A stretch of DNA of 64,000 bases from positions 124,001 to 188,000 of the forward strand of contig NZ_JAUSUX010000001.1 of the NCBI RefSeq assembly GCF_030813795.1, given 5' to 3'. Under the pieces are notes generated by a model. That model did no database searches. It worked only from the letters and a program-made list of their open reading frames with translations, and had not been told where the DNA came from. This stretch comes from Desulfofundulus luciae (lineage in GTDB: Bacteria > Bacillota > Desulfotomaculia > Desulfotomaculales > Desulfovirgulaceae). Shown piece after piece: positions 8,282-20,333 of this stretch (within the stretch, counting starts at the first letter, position 1; the number at the start of each line of letters is the position of its first letter). Position numbers and translations under genes: made by a program.

Positions 8282-8512
8282 ATGGGCGAGCGCCGGGTGG
8301 GAGGTCGTATCATGGCGGCCCTTGCCCTTACCACCACCATCGGCATGGAAATGGCCGTCATGGTTACCGCCGGGTTTTACGGCGGCCGGTGGCTGGATCG
8401 CCAGTTACATACCGGGCCCTGGATGATGACGGCGGGCATCCTGCTGGGGACTGCCGCGGGCATCTGGGGGGTCGTCCAGACCGTGTCACGTTTTTTCAAA
8501 GAGTGGGGGTAA
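8282..8512 (+). CDS. atpZ: AtpZ/AtpI-type ATP synthase accessory membrane protein
   Basis: 76-aa protein with two hydrophobic helices (about residues 11-30 and 47-66) separated by a short basic loop (GGRWLDRQLHTGP), matching the small AtpZ/AtpI-family proteins at the head of F-ATPase operons. Members are implicated in c-ring assembly or Mg2+/Ca2+ transport; the role here is inferred. The ATG is preceded by GGGAAAGGTGACCT. It is the first gene of the atp operon, six bases before atpI. The 204 bp upstream is comparatively AT-rich and presumably holds the operon promoter, which I could not fix. Confidence 0.8.
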   Translation: MGERRVGGRIMAALALTTTIGMEMAVMVTAGFYGGRWLDRQLHTGPWMMTAGILLGTAAGIWGVVQTVSRFFKEWG

Positions 8513-8518
8513 AGCCCT

Positions 8519-8950
8519 GTGCCTTCCTTACCGCCCATTCCCGAACTGGATAACCAGTTAAAGCGCACAACCCGCATCACCGGGGCGTTGCTCGTTCTGG
8601 TGTTGCTGGCCATTGCTGCCGACCCAGGGGATTCCCTGGCGTGGGGTCTTTTTCTCGGCCTGGCCACCGGGCTGTACAATACCGTCTCCCTGGCCCTGCG
8701 GATCAAGCGCCTGGGCTCGCTGGACAGGAGCGGTGCCCGGAGCTACATGCGCCAGGGTCTGATCATGCGCCTTGCGCTGGCGGCAGTCGTGGTTTTGCTG
8801 GCCGGCCGGGTGGCAAATGTAAATGTGTACTGGCTGGGGGCTGGCCTTCTGGCCGTCCCCTGTATTACCGCCGTGGACGCGGCTGTTCACGCGGCGCGCC
8901 AGAGCCGCTCTGAGGGGAGAGTGTTTTCCAGGATAGAAGAAAAAATTTAA
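8519..8950 (+). CDS. atpI: ATP synthase protein I
   Basis: 143-aa membrane protein with four predicted helices (about residues 20-37, 41-58, 78-95 and 99-115), consistent with AtpI, which assists assembly of the c-ring of FoF1. Sequence conservation in this family is weak and the call rests on size, topology and position between atpZ and atpB. Start is GTG 8519. The end lies 20 bp before atpB, whose ribosome-binding site is excellent. Confidence 0.8.
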   Translation: MPSLPPIPELDNQLKRTTRITGALLVLVLLAIAADPGDSLAWGLFLGLATGLYNTVSLALRIKRLGSLDRSGARSYMRQGLIMRLALAAVVVLLAGRVANVNVYWLGAGLLAVPCITAVDAAVHAARQSRSEGRVFSRIEEKI

Positions 8951-8970
8951 AAAGAAGGAGGTGATAGTTG

Positions 8971-9708
8971 GTGAAAAGCCTGGAACAAATCCACGAGGAA
9001 TTAAACGTGTGGGGGTTCCCCCACCATCCATGGGAATTTACCCTGGGCAACACCCATATTGTCCTCAATCCAAAAACGCTGGTAATGACCTGGATCGTCA
9101 TGTTGCTGGTGATCGTCTTCACCGTGTCGGCCACCCGCAACATGAATATGAAACGGCCGGGTAAACTTCAGCTGATGGTGGAGGAGATCTTCCAGTTTCT
9201 GCGGGGCCTGGTCTACGAAAATATGGACCCGAAAAAGGGCGCAGGCTTGATGTCCCTGATCTTTACACTCTTCATCTTCCTTCTTTTCAGCAACCTCTGG
9301 GGCCTGGTTCCCACCATGATGTCGCCCACCGCCGATGTGAACACCACTGCCGGTATGGCCATAATGGTCTTCTTCCTCGTCCAATTCATGGGGATCCGCT
9401 ACAAAGGGGCCGGGCATTTCAAGCACTTCCTGGAACCGTTTCCCTTCTTCCTGCCACTGACCATTGTTGAAGAACTGGCGAAACCGGTAACCCTGGCCTT
9501 CCGTCTATACGGGAACATCTACGGCGGCGAGGTTCTCATTGCGGTCCTGCTGGGGCTTTTAGGCCTGAACACCTTTATCTTCGGCGGGTTCATCCCCTCG
9601 GTGGTGTGGCTGGCCTTCAGTATCTTTGTGGGATTTATTCAGGCCTTTATCTTTACCATGCTCACCATTGCCTATATTTCTCAGGTGGTTAAAGAACACG
9701 AACATTGA
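8971..9708 (+). CDS. atpB: F-type ATP synthase subunit a
   Basis: Membrane stator subunit forming the ion half-channels against the c-ring. The 245-aa protein has five to six hydrophobic segments. The essential Arg is in LAKPVTLAFRLYGNIYGGEVL near residue 175, and PFFLPLTIVEE precedes it, both typical. Start GTG 8971 is favoured by AGGAGGTGAT at 8956-8965; TTG 8968 immediately before it is an alternative. It is followed by atpE after 70 bp. Confidence 0.95.
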   Translation: MKSLEQIHEELNVWGFPHHPWEFTLGNTHIVLNPKTLVMTWIVMLLVIVFTVSATRNMNMKRPGKLQLMVEEIFQFLRGLVYENMDPKKGAGLMSLIFTLFIFLLFSNLWGLVPTMMSPTADVNTTAGMAIMVFFLVQFMGIRYKGAGHFKHFLEPFPFFLPLTIVEELAKPVTLAFRLYGNIYGGEVLIAVLLGLLGLNTFIFGGFIPSVVWLAFSIFVGFIQAFIFTMLTIAYISQVVKEHEH

Positions 9709-9730
9709 GGTTTTTCCCATCTCTAAATAG

Positions 9731-10015
<285 letters not shown>

Positions 10016-10124
10016 CGCAGGTAACGGTGGGTAAAAGGTGGCATAGCGGGTTAAGAGATCCAAACAACCTGCTATTGCCTCCCTTTTGTCCACGGCAACG
10101 GGTAGTAAGGAAGGAGGGGAACCG

Positions 10125-10612
10125 GTGGAAGCGCTGGGAATTAATCATACCCTGGTGGCCCAAATTATTAACTTTGTTATTTTGCTCATATTCCTTCGTT
10201 TAGTGGTTTACAAGCCCATCGTCAATATTCTGGAACAACGCCAGCAATATATAGCCAATAACGTGGCCGCCGCCGAAGAAGAGCGGAAACAGGCCGAAGC
10301 GCTGCGCCAGCAATACCTGGCCGAGATGCAAAAAGCGAGGGAAGAAGCCCAGGCCATCATCCAGCAGGCCACCAAGGCCGGTGAGGACAAGGCCCAGGAG
10401 ATTGTTGAGGCGGCCAGAGCCGAGGCGCAGCGGCTCAAGGAGAGCGCCCTTGAGGAAATTGCCCGGGAGAAGGAGAAGGCGGTTGCAGAATTGCGCGACC
10501 AGGTGGCCTCGCTGTCCATCCTGGTGGCCCAAAAGATCATCAACCAGACCATCACCCCCGAAATTCAACACGGCCTGGTCCAGGAATTCATTAAAGAAGC
10601 GGGGGATCTGCC

Positions 10613-10619
<7 letters not shown>
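10125..10619 (+). CDS. atpF: F-type ATP synthase subunit b
   Basis: Peripheral stalk subunit: one N-terminal membrane helix (about residues 6-26, LVAQIINFVILLIFLRLVVY) followed by a long Ala/Glu/Lys/Arg-rich coiled coil to the end (164 aa in all), including AEEERKQAEALRQQY and KEKAVAELRDQVA. GTG 10125 is chosen because AAGGAGGGG at 10111-10119 precedes it; the longer reading from 10086 would place the ribosome-binding site inside the gene. Its last codons overlap atpH. Confidence 0.95.
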
Positions 10620-12716
<2,097 letters not shown>

Positions 12717-12766
12717 TCTACGCTTCCCGGTCTTCCGGTAGTAGCGACGCGAGGTGGTGAAAAAGA

Positions 12767-13633
12767 GTGCCAAGTTTACGGGACTTGCGGCGGCGTATAA
12801 AAAGTATCAAGAGCACCCAGCAGATCACCAAGGCCATGAAGGCGGTTTCCGCCGCCAAGATGCGCCGGGCCCAGGAGCAGGTTTTGTCCGCCAGGCCCTA
12901 CGCCCGCCGGATGAAAGACGTGCTGGGACGGGTGGCCACCGCTGCCGGCGGGGTGAAGCACCCCCTTCTGGAGGTGCGGGAGCCCAAAAGAGTGGCCTAC
13001 GTCCTCATCACTGCCGACCGGGGGTTGTGCGGCGGTTTTAACGCCAACCTGATCCGCAGGACCGTTCAGGAGACAAAAAACATCAGCGCCGAGTTAAGCC
13101 TGGTCTGTGTAGGGCGTAAAGGCCGCGACTACTTCCGCCGCCGGGGTTATAATATCGCCCAGCAGTACGTGGGCCTGGGCGAGACCATCAAGCTGGGCCA
13201 CGCCCAGGAGATTGCCCGCTACGTCATGGAGAAATATGCGGCGGGGGAATTTGATGCCGTCTACCTCATCTACAGCGAGTTTGTCAACGTGCTGGTACAG
13301 CGGCCCAGGGTGGTCAAACTCCTCCCCGTGGAACCTCCCGAGGGGCAGGAAAACGGCGAAGGTAAGCCCGGCAGGGTGGAGTATATCTTCGAGCCCTCGG
13401 CAGAAAGCGTATTGTCGGAGCTGTTGCCCATGTACGTGGAGAACATGGTGTTTCACGGCCTCCTGGAATCCAAGGCCAGCGAGCACAGCGCCCGCATGAC
13501 CGCCATGGACAACGCCACCAAGAACGCAGGCGATATGATCGACAGGCTGACCCTGTCCATGAACCGGGCCCGCCAGGCTGCCATTACCAAGGAAATTTCC
13601 GAAATTGTTGGCGGAGCGGCGGCCCTGGAATAA
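12767..13633 (+). CDS. atpG: F-type ATP synthase subunit gamma
   Basis: Central rotor shaft, 288 aa. The N-terminal helix is [30 protein letters not shown] and the C-terminal helix [42 protein letters not shown], the two conserved ends of the family. [15 protein letters not shown] lies in the Rossmann-like middle. Start is GTG 12767 after GAGGTGGTGAAAAAGA. Residues about 186-202 ([17 protein letters not shown]) form a small variable insertion. Confidence 0.97.
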   Translation: MPSLRDLRRRIKSIKSTQQITKAMKAVSAAKMRRAQEQVLSARPYARRMKDVLGRVATAAGGVKHPLLEVREPKRVAYVLITADRGLCGGFNANLIRRTVQETKNISAELSLVCVGRKGRDYFRRRGYNIAQQYVGLGETIKLGHAQEIARYVMEKYAAGEFDAVYLIYSEFVNVLVQRPRVVKLLPVEPPEGQENGEGKPGRVEYIFEPSAESVLSELLPMYVENMVFHGLLESKASEHSARMTAMDNATKNAGDMIDRLTLSMNRARQAAITKEISEIVGGAAALE

Positions 13634-13687
13634 ACGTAGTCGTTCCCCGGGCTAACTCAAGCTTCGCGCGAAGGAGGTACGGAGTAG

Positions 13688-15094
<1,407 letters not shown>

Positions 15095-15095
15095 A

Positions 15096-15497
15096 ATGGC
15101 GGAAAAAACCCAACGCCTGGAAATTGTCACTCCCGAGCGCAAGGTATACAGCGGCGATGTCCGCTTTGTGGTGGTGCCGGGCGTGGAAGGCGAACTGGGC
15201 TTCCTGCCGGATCACGCTCCCCTGGTTAGCGCCCTGAAGATCGGCGTGATGAAGGTCCAGGAGGATAACAGGACCTTCAAGGTAGCGATAAGCGGGGGAT
15301 TTGTCGAGGTACGGAACAGCCGGGTCACCGTCCTGGCCCGTACCGCAGAGCGGGACGACGAAATCGACCGGGAGCGGGCCGAAGCGGCCAAAGCCAGGGC
15401 CGAACAACGGCTGGCTGCCAGAACACCCGACATTGACGTGGTGAGGGCCGAGCTGGCCTTGAAGCGCGCCCTGGCCCGGTTGAAGGCCATATCTTAA
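15096..15497 (+). CDS. atpC: F-type ATP synthase subunit epsilon
   Basis: 133-aa F1 subunit that couples to the rotor and inhibits ATP hydrolysis. The N-terminal beta-sandwich (RLEIVTPERKVYSGDVRFVVVPGVEGELGFLPDHAPLVSAL) and a C-terminal helical hairpin rich in Ala/Arg (ERAEAAKARAEQRLA) are both present. ATG 15096 is preferred to the overlapping GTG 15087, with GAGGGAAG at the right distance. It is the last gene of the operon. Confidence 0.96.
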   Translation: MAEKTQRLEIVTPERKVYSGDVRFVVVPGVEGELGFLPDHAPLVSALKIGVMKVQEDNRTFKVAISGGFVEVRNSRVTVLARTAERDDEIDRERAEAAKARAEQRLAARTPDIDVVRAELALKRALARLKAIS

Positions 15498-15498
15498 G

Positions 15499-15531
15499 AA
15501 CTACAAAGGCACGGCGTTGCCCGGAGCGAAC
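15499..15531 (+). repeat. Solo copy of a repeat-locus flank
   Basis: AACTACAAAGGCACG followed by (GC)GTTGCCCGGAGCGAAC matches 55690-55722 at about 29 of 33 positions. There the same motif borders the first CAGCACTCAC module. Related sequence borders locus A on the other strand (about 4931-4956). Here no 14-bp CAGCACTCAC repeat is nearby. Confidence 0.6.
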
Positions 15532-15553
15532 AGGAATAAACATCTTTGGTACA

Positions 15554-15586
15554 GGTGGCAGTTAGTTCTGCCACCTTTTAGTTTTT
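15554..15586 (+). terminator. Rho-independent terminator of the atp operon
   Basis: GGTGGCAG (15554-15561), a six-base loop and CTGCCACC (15568-15575) form a perfect 8-bp stem, followed by TTTTAGTTTTT. Confidence 0.92.
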
Positions 15587-15778
15587 GCTCGCCTGTAAAT
15601 ATTTAGTGGCCTCCTATGGTGCCGCTGGTAACGGTTTTACTGAATAATTACGCCCGCCCGGTATGAACAGGAAACTTTTGGGCAACAATGTGGGATAAGT
15701 ACGGCCCGGACCCTGAAGGCATGTCCGCCGCGCCCGGAGCATATAAATTTCAACAGGTGGACAGGGGAGGTGGAGACG

Positions 15779-16753
15779 GTGCGCAGGCTGCTGCTGGGCT
15801 TGATCTGCGTGGTGTTGTCCCTCACCATGGGCCTGCCCGTGCTGGTGAATTACCTTTCGCCGGTCCGGATCCAGGAAAGGGAGACCCGGGTCCGCCTTTA
15901 TGTCCATAGCACCGGCCGGATAGAAGAAATCCCCCTGGAGGAATACGTTACCGGGGTGGTGGCCGCCGAGATGCCGGCAGCATTTCCCATAGAAGCGCTG
16001 AAGGCCCAGGCGGTGGCTGCCCGCACCTATATTGTGCGCCGGTTGACCGCCGGCGGGGTACTGAATAACGAGCACCCGGGGGCCGACGTCTGCGACGACC
16101 ACACCCACGGCCAGGCCTGGATTTCCCGGGAGGAGATGCGCCGGCGCTGGGGGACCGTCCGTTACTATGAGTACTACTATAAGATCAAAAAAGCGGTCGA
16201 TGAAACGCGGGGGTTGGTCCTGACCTATGAGGGGCAGCTCATTGAAGCCGCCTACCACGCCTCCTGCGGCGGGCGGGGCACGGAAAGCGCCTCGGCAGTG
16301 TGGGCGGCTGACCTGCCCTACCTGGTAGGAGTGCCCTGCCCTTACGACGCCGACCCGGAACCCGTGCGCACGGTGAGTCTCCCGGTGACCCGGGTGGACC
16401 GGGCCCTGGGAGTGAACCTGGAAGCCGTGCCGGTTGCCGCCAGTAGTCACCCCGGCAGGGGAGAAAAAAATTTCGTCGAGGTACTGGAACGCACTCCCGC
16501 CGGCCGTCCTAAAACGGTACGCATCGGGGAGAAAAAAATGGCGGCTGCGGTGGTGCGGGACCTCCTGGACCTGCGCTCCGTCGATTTTAACATGATTTTA
16601 AAGGGCGACCGGGTGGAAATCACCACTCGTGGTTACGGCCATGCCGTGGGGATGTGCCAGTACGGGGCAAAGGGTCTGGCCGAGCACGGCTATACTTTTG
16701 ACCGCATACTCAAGCATTACTACACCGGGGTGGAACTGACCCGCATAAATTAA
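15779..16753 (+). CDS. spoIID: Stage II sporulation protein D (peptidoglycan lytic transglycosylase)
   Basis: Part of the DMP machine that trims septal peptidoglycan during engulfment; membrane-anchored in the mother cell. The protein (324 aa) starts with a signal-anchor helix (LLLGLICVVLSLTMGLPVLV) and contains the SpoIID core IPLEEYVTGVVAAEMPAAFPIEALKAQAVAARTY with the catalytic Glu. It also has the Zn/Cys motif YHASCGGRGTESASAVW and the C-terminal GYGHAVGMCQYGAKGLAEHGYTFDRILKHYYTGV. GTG 15779 is preferred over 15770 because GGGGAGG at 15764-15770 is then correctly spaced. Confidence 0.95.
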   Translation: MRRLLLGLICVVLSLTMGLPVLVNYLSPVRIQERETRVRLYVHSTGRIEEIPLEEYVTGVVAAEMPAAFPIEALKAQAVAARTYIVRRLTAGGVLNNEHPGADVCDDHTHGQAWISREEMRRRWGTVRYYEYYYKIKKAVDETRGLVLTYEGQLIEAAYHASCGGRGTESASAVWAADLPYLVGVPCPYDADPEPVRTVSLPVTRVDRALGVNLEAVPVAASSHPGRGEKNFVEVLERTPAGRPKTVRIGEKKMAAAVVRDLLDLRSVDFNMILKGDRVEITTRGYGHAVGMCQYGAKGLAEHGYTFDRILKHYYTGVELTRIN

Positions 16754-16803
16754 TGGCCAAATGGTCACAATATACCTGAAAGCTTTTGGCAGGAGTGATT
16801 GCG

Positions 16804-17535
16804 TTGTGGCCGTTTGGTAAGCGCCTTTCCGGGCAGGATCCTGTGGAAAAATACCGCCGATGGTTGCGCCGGTGGCTGCTGGGCAACTGGCTGCGCTATG
16901 CGGTGGTAAGCACCGTCGTTGTTGCCCTGGTGATGGTTTTGATCTGGGCCATGCTGAGCACCTGGCAGCCCACGGGCCCGGTTCCCGTACCGGCTCCGGG
17001 TAAAGACCGGGGGGTGCAGCTGATGCACTCCCAACCTTCTAAAACAACTCAACCAGTTGACGGAAAAGAACTGGTTAGGGACGATAGCGGCCGGTTTAAG
17101 ATTTACGCCCCGGTGGACGGCCGGATGGTCCAGGCTTACGGGATGGGCTATTCCGAAGTCTACGGTGATTTTCGATTCAACCAGGCGGTCGCCTTTGGCG
17201 CCGGTGCCGGCGCCCTGGTAAAAGCGGCGGCTCCCGGGACGGTCAGGGCGGTGCAACCGGGGGCGGCCGTCGGGCAGTTTGGTGAAAAAAATGTTACGGA
17301 AACTTCAGGCAGCCCGGTTCCCCTGAGTTATACCGTCACCATAGATCACGGTTACGGCTGGCAGACGGTTTACAGGGGCCTGGGGGAAGTGCAGGTGAAG
17401 GCCGGCCAGCACCTGAGCGCCAGGGCTCCCCTGGGCACCCTGTCCCGGTCCGGGAAAGTGCTGGAGTTTACCCTGCTCAAAGACGGTGCCGCCCGGAACC
17501 CGGCCGGCTACCTGGTGGAAAACATTCACCGGTAG
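16804..17535 (+). CDS. spoIIQ: SpoIIQ-like M23 (LytM-domain) protein, catalytically degenerate
   Basis: Forespore membrane protein that partners SpoIIIAH across the engulfing membranes. Residues about 28-50 form the only membrane helix (LRYAVVSTVVVALVMVLIWAML). The extracellular LytM domain begins near residue 90. Its expected first zinc His/Asp motif is replaced (FGAGAGALVKAAAPG) and the HxH motif has become IDHGYGWQTVYRGL, keeping only one His. Peptidase activity is therefore unlikely, as in B. subtilis SpoIIQ. TTG 16804 is chosen for the AGGAGTGATT ribosome-binding site at 16791. Position between spoIID and spoIIID supports the call. Confidence 0.85.
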   Translation: MWPFGKRLSGQDPVEKYRRWLRRWLLGNWLRYAVVSTVVVALVMVLIWAMLSTWQPTGPVPVPAPGKDRGVQLMHSQPSKTTQPVDGKELVRDDSGRFKIYAPVDGRMVQAYGMGYSEVYGDFRFNQAVAFGAGAGALVKAAAPGTVRAVQPGAAVGQFGEKNVTETSGSPVPLSYTVTIDHGYGWQTVYRGLGEVQVKAGQHLSARAPLGTLSRSGKVLEFTLLKDGAARNPAGYLVENIHR

Positions 17536-17559
17536 CAATCAGAGCCTTGGTTTGGCCCG

Positions 17560-17870
17560 CCCAGCACTCACTGTAACCAGAGTTCTTTGGTGGAATGATT
17601 ACCTATGTGTAGTTTCAATCCCTGCGCAGGTACCCAGCACTCACCGTAACCGGGTTCTCTGGTGTTAATACTGCTAGCCATATGTGGCTTTGATCCCTGC
17701 GCAGGTACCCAGCACTCACCGTAACCGGGTTCTCTGGTGGTAATACTGCTAGCCATATGTGGCTTTGATCCCTGCGCAGGTACCTGGATCCGGTGAGTGC
17801 TGGGTGAGTGCTGGGTGAGTGCTGGGTGAGTGCTGGGTGAGTGCTGGGTGAGTGCTGGGTGAGTGCTGGG
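17560..17870. repeat. Repeat locus B: three direct module starts and one expanded inverted end
   Basis: CCCAGCACTCACYG begins at 17560, 17633 and 17708, giving direct repeat units of 73 and 75 bp. These share the core TAACCGGGTTCTCTGG and, further on, CCCTGCGCAGGTA. Only the third unit is closed by the inverted end CGGTGAGTGCTGGG (17791-17804), making a 97-bp module like those at loci A and C. The inverted end is then repeated (see 17794-17870). It occupies the 404-bp gap between spoIIQ and spoIIID; no credible ORF is present. CRISPR is rejected because units include homologous cores and no cas genes occur. Confidence 0.88.
17794..17870 (+). repeat. Seven perfect tandem copies of TGAGTGCTGGG
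   Basis: The 77 bp are exactly 7 x 11 bp without a mismatch, extending the inverted end of the module at 17708-17804. The array ends 69 bp before the spoIIID ATG. Perfect identity suggests recent slippage expansion. Confidence 0.95.
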
Positions 17871-17939
17871 GTTTTTGGCAATTTACCTGCTCCCGGCGCA
17901 TATATATTCTACTAGGTACCAAGCCGGGGAGGTAGGGCA

Positions 17940-18188
17940 ATGCAGGAATACATCCAGAAAAGGGTGCTGGACATTTGCGCCTATATCCTGGAGACCAGGG
18001 CCACCGTGCGCCAGGCCGCACAGGTGTTTCAGGTAAGCAAAAGCACCGTGCACAAGGACATGACCGAAAGGCTGCCTTCTTTGAATAAAAAGCTGGCCCG
18101 GGAAGTAAGGGCCATCCTGGAACAAAATAAAGCCGAGCGGCATTTAAGGGGAGGAGAAGCAACGCGGAAAAAATATAAGGAAGCGTGA
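17940..18188 (+). CDS. spoIIID: Stage III sporulation protein D, transcription regulator
   Basis: Small mother-cell DNA-binding regulator, 82 aa. The helix-turn-helix ATVRQAAQVFQVSKSTVHKDMTERL (about 21-45) and the basic C-terminal tail EATRKKYKEA are characteristic; both halves bind DNA in the B. subtilis protein. The ATG is preceded by GGGGAGGTAGGGCA. In Firmicutes the gene normally sits between spoIIQ and mreB/mbl, exactly as here. Its upstream region is occupied by repeat locus B, so its sigma-E promoter must lie within or just after the 11-mer array; I did not identify it. Confidence 0.96.
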   Translation: MQEYIQKRVLDICAYILETRATVRQAAQVFQVSKSTVHKDMTERLPSLNKKLAREVRAILEQNKAERHLRGGEATRKKYKEA

Positions 18189-18247
18189 AAATTTTAAAGC
18201 CGGGCTAGAGGAATTTGGCTGTATATGTAGAAACCTAACCAAACGTG

Positions 18248-18318
18248 CCTGCCGGGAATAAAGACCCTACCCCCGGCCCGCATTGCGAGGGGGACAGGCC
18301 GGGCAGGTCCTTTTTAGC
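18248..18318 (+). promoter_or_regulatory. Structured GC-rich leader between spoIIID and the mreB-like gene
   Basis: GCCTGCCGGG pairs imperfectly with CCGGGCAGG (one bulge), enclosing a CCCCC/GGGGG stem, and TCCTTTTTAG follows. It could be an attenuating terminator for readthrough from spoIIID or simply an intergenic terminator. It matches no riboswitch consensus I know. Confidence 0.5.
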
Positions 18319-18354
18319 CAATTACGTGGTTGAAGTAAGAAAGGAGACCACCCC

Positions 18355-19398
18355 ATGCTCGGCTTAAACAACGACATCGGCATCGATCTGGGTACCGCCA
18401 ACGTACTGGTTTACGTAAAGGGAAAGGGCATTGTCCTGCGGGAACCCTCGGTGGTGGCCATAAACAAAGAAAATGCCCGGGTCATCGCGGTGGGTTCCGA
18501 GGCCCGGCGCATGCTGGGCCGAACCCCCGGCAACATTGTAGCCACGCGACCTTTACGGGACGGCGTCATTGCCGACTATGACGTGACGGAAAAAATGCTG
18601 CGCTACTTCATCAACCGGGCCGGTGGGAGAAAAGGCCTATTCCGTCCCCGGGTAATGGTCTGCATCCCCTCCGGCGTGACCAGTGTGGAGGAACGGGCCG
18701 TGCGCCAGGCGGCCATCCAGGCTGGTGCCCGGCAGGCCTACGTTATTGAGGAGCCGCTGGCGGCGGCCCTGGGGGCGGGACTGGATATTTCCGAACCTAC
18801 CGGGACCATGGTGGTGGATATCGGCGGCGGCACCACCGATGTGGCCGTCCTTTCGCTGGGCGGAGTGGTATGCAGCCGGTCCCTGCGGGTGGGTGGGGAC
18901 AGGTTTGACGAGGCCATTGTTCGCTACGTGCGCCGGGTGTTCAACCTGGCCATTGGGGAGCGCAGCGGCGAGGAGATCAAAATCAATATCGGCAGTGCCG
19001 ACCCCGGGAATGCACCCCGGCGGGAAATGGAAGTCCGCGGGCGGGACCTGGTATCCGGCCTGCCCCGGGCGGTGGTCATCACCGCCCACCAGGTGCACGA
19101 GGCCATTTCCGAGAGCCTGGAGGCGGTGGTGGGCGCGGTGAAAGAAGTGCTGGAGCACACCCCGCCGGAACTGGCCGCCGACATAGTAGACAAGGGCATC
19201 GTCCTGACGGGGGGCGGGGCGCTGCTCCACGGCATCGACACCCTGTTGAGCCGGGAGACGGGCGTGCCGGTACATATAGCCGAAGACCCCCTCTCCTGTG
19301 TGGCCCTGGGAACGGGCCGGGCGCTCTCCATGTTAAACGTCCTCAGTGCCAACACCCCCCGCAAAAAACGGCTGTCAAATATGAAAAAGATCGGCTAA
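18355..19398 (+). CDS. mbl: MreB/Mbl-family rod-shape actin homologue
   Basis: Cytoskeletal ATPase directing lateral wall synthesis. The 347-aa protein carries the actin-fold phosphate loops [20 protein letters not shown] (residues 5-24) and [19 protein letters not shown] (about 149-167), and the adenosine motif [14 protein letters not shown] near 281. The N-terminus starts directly with the fold. Start ATG 18355 follows AAGAAAGGAGACCACCCC. An MreB paralogue downstream of spoIIID is typical of Firmicutes (Mbl), which is why I use that symbol; a generic MreB cannot be excluded. The C-terminal tail is basic ([15 protein letters not shown]). Confidence 0.9.
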   Translation: MLGLNNDIGIDLGTANVLVYVKGKGIVLREPSVVAINKENARVIAVGSEARRMLGRTPGNIVATRPLRDGVIADYDVTEKMLRYFINRAGGRKGLFRPRVMVCIPSGVTSVEERAVRQAAIQAGARQAYVIEEPLAAALGAGLDISEPTGTMVVDIGGGTTDVAVLSLGGVVCSRSLRVGGDRFDEAIVRYVRRVFNLAIGERSGEEIKINIGSADPGNAPRREMEVRGRDLVSGLPRAVVITAHQVHEAISESLEAVVGAVKEVLEHTPPELAADIVDKGIVLTGGGALLHGIDTLLSRETGVPVHIAEDPLSCVALGTGRALSMLNVLSANTPRKKRLSNMKKIG

Positions 19399-19483
19399 GG
19401 GGAAATCACCGGGTAAGTTTGACAGGCCTGCCCGGTGATTGTACAACAGTCAAAATAAGCGGCTGCCGGAAGGAGGAATTGCC

Positions 19484-20035
19484 GTGAGCCTGCCCGTACC
19501 TCCGGCGGGGGAGATAATCCTCACTTACGACGATTACCTGCAGTTGCCCGATGATGGAAAGCGCTATGAGATCCTGGAAGGGGTGCTGCATGTGACGCCC
19601 TCGCCCACCACCCGCCACCAGCGGGTGTGCCGCAACCTGCATTTCATTCTACACGCCCATGTTACGGAAAATAGCCTGGGAGAGTTTTTTTTCGCCCCGC
19701 TGGACGTGGTTTTCAGCAACATCAGCGTCACCCAACCCGACCTGCTTTATGTATCCCTGGAAAGGCAAAACGTGATCACTGCCGGCGCCCCTGACCTGGT
19801 GGTGGAGATTCTCTTCCCGTCCACATCAGGCGTTGATCAGGTCACCAAGGCCCAGGTTTACGCGCGCTACGGCGTACCCTACTACTGGGTGGTGGACCCG
19901 GAGGGAAGGACGCTGGACGAATTTCGCCTGGACCGGGGAATTTACATGCCGGTGCGCCGCTGGGAGCAAAACGCCCGGTTTACCCCGGAGCTGTTTCCCG
20001 GCCTGGTGGTGGAACTGGAAAAGGTCTGGGCATAA
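19484..20035 (+). CDS. Uma2-family (DUF820) PD-(D/E)XK nuclease-like protein, copy 1
   Basis: 183 aa. The family pattern is clear: LTYDDYLQLPDDGKRYEILEGVLHVTPSPTTRHQR at the N-terminus, VTQPDLLYVS in the middle and the nuclease core GAPDLVVEILFPSTSGVDQVTKAQVYARYGVPYYWVVDP. The Asp (APDLVVE) and Glu supply PD-(D/E)XK residues; the usual SPST is FPST and the lysine is retained in TKAQ. Function of Uma2 proteins is unproved. GTG 19484 is chosen for AGGAGG at 19471. It is convergent with an AbrB-like gene, and two more Uma2 genes occur in the window (25226, 34041). Confidence 0.9.
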   Translation: MSLPVPPAGEIILTYDDYLQLPDDGKRYEILEGVLHVTPSPTTRHQRVCRNLHFILHAHVTENSLGEFFFAPLDVVFSNISVTQPDLLYVSLERQNVITAGAPDLVVEILFPSTSGVDQVTKAQVYARYGVPYYWVVDPEGRTLDEFRLDRGIYMPVRRWEQNARFTPELFPGLVVELEKVWA

Positions 20036-20333
20036 ACAGGCCGTCATTTTCCACGGAAAATGACGGCCTATGGTTTTCTATGACGCCTCGCGCCCATTTG
20101 ATGGCCGCCTCGACATCATCAGGGGTTATACCTTCCCTTTTAAACCTTTCCCTGATCGGTCTGGCAAAATCATCGAAATCATTGGGCGGCACCATTTTCT
20201 TTATTTCCACGCGGGAGCCCTTCTTCTCAAAAAGAATGTAGTCCCCTTTTTTGATGTTCAGGAATTTCCTCAACTCCAGGGGAAGGGTTACCTGTCCTTT
20301 TGTGGTTATCCGGGCGATGTAAAGTTCGCTCAT
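19980..20333 (-). CDS. AbrB/MazE-type (SpoVT-AbrB fold) DNA-binding protein, orphan antitoxin-like
   Basis: 117 aa. The swapped-hairpin AbrB domain is at residues about 4-45: YIARITTKGQVTLPLELRKFLNIKKGDYILFEKKGSRVEI. A short helical tail (DDVEAAIKWARGVIENHR) follows, as in VapB/MazE-like antitoxins. ATG 20333 is chosen because it begins this domain. No toxin gene is adjacent. The last 20-30 residues read through the hairpin at 20038-20069 into the end of the convergent Uma2 gene, a 56-bp overlap, so the natural C-terminus may once have been shorter. Confidence 0.8.
   Translation of the reverse strand: MSELYIARITTKGQVTLPLELRKFLNIKKGDYILFEKKGSRVEIKKMVPPNDFDDFARPIRERFKREGITPDDVEAAIKWARGVIENHRPSFSVENDGLFMPRPFPVPPPGRETAPG
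20038..20069. terminator. Long hairpin between convergent genes
   Basis: AGGCCGTCATTTTCC and GGAAAATGACGGCCT make a perfect 15-bp stem with a 2-base loop. It starts 3 bp after the Uma2 stop. T-runs on either side are poor, so termination is likely but not certain. Confidence 0.7.

Noticed and set aside
17560-17870. CRISPR array
   Set aside because: Direct repeats are only 73-75 bp apart with homologous rather than unique 'spacers', ends are partly inverted, and no cas gene is in the window.
18248-18318. Riboswitch upstream of the mreB-like gene
   Set aside because: The stem structure does not fit cyclic-di-GMP, guanidine, preQ1 or other consensus elements I know; kept only as a structured leader.
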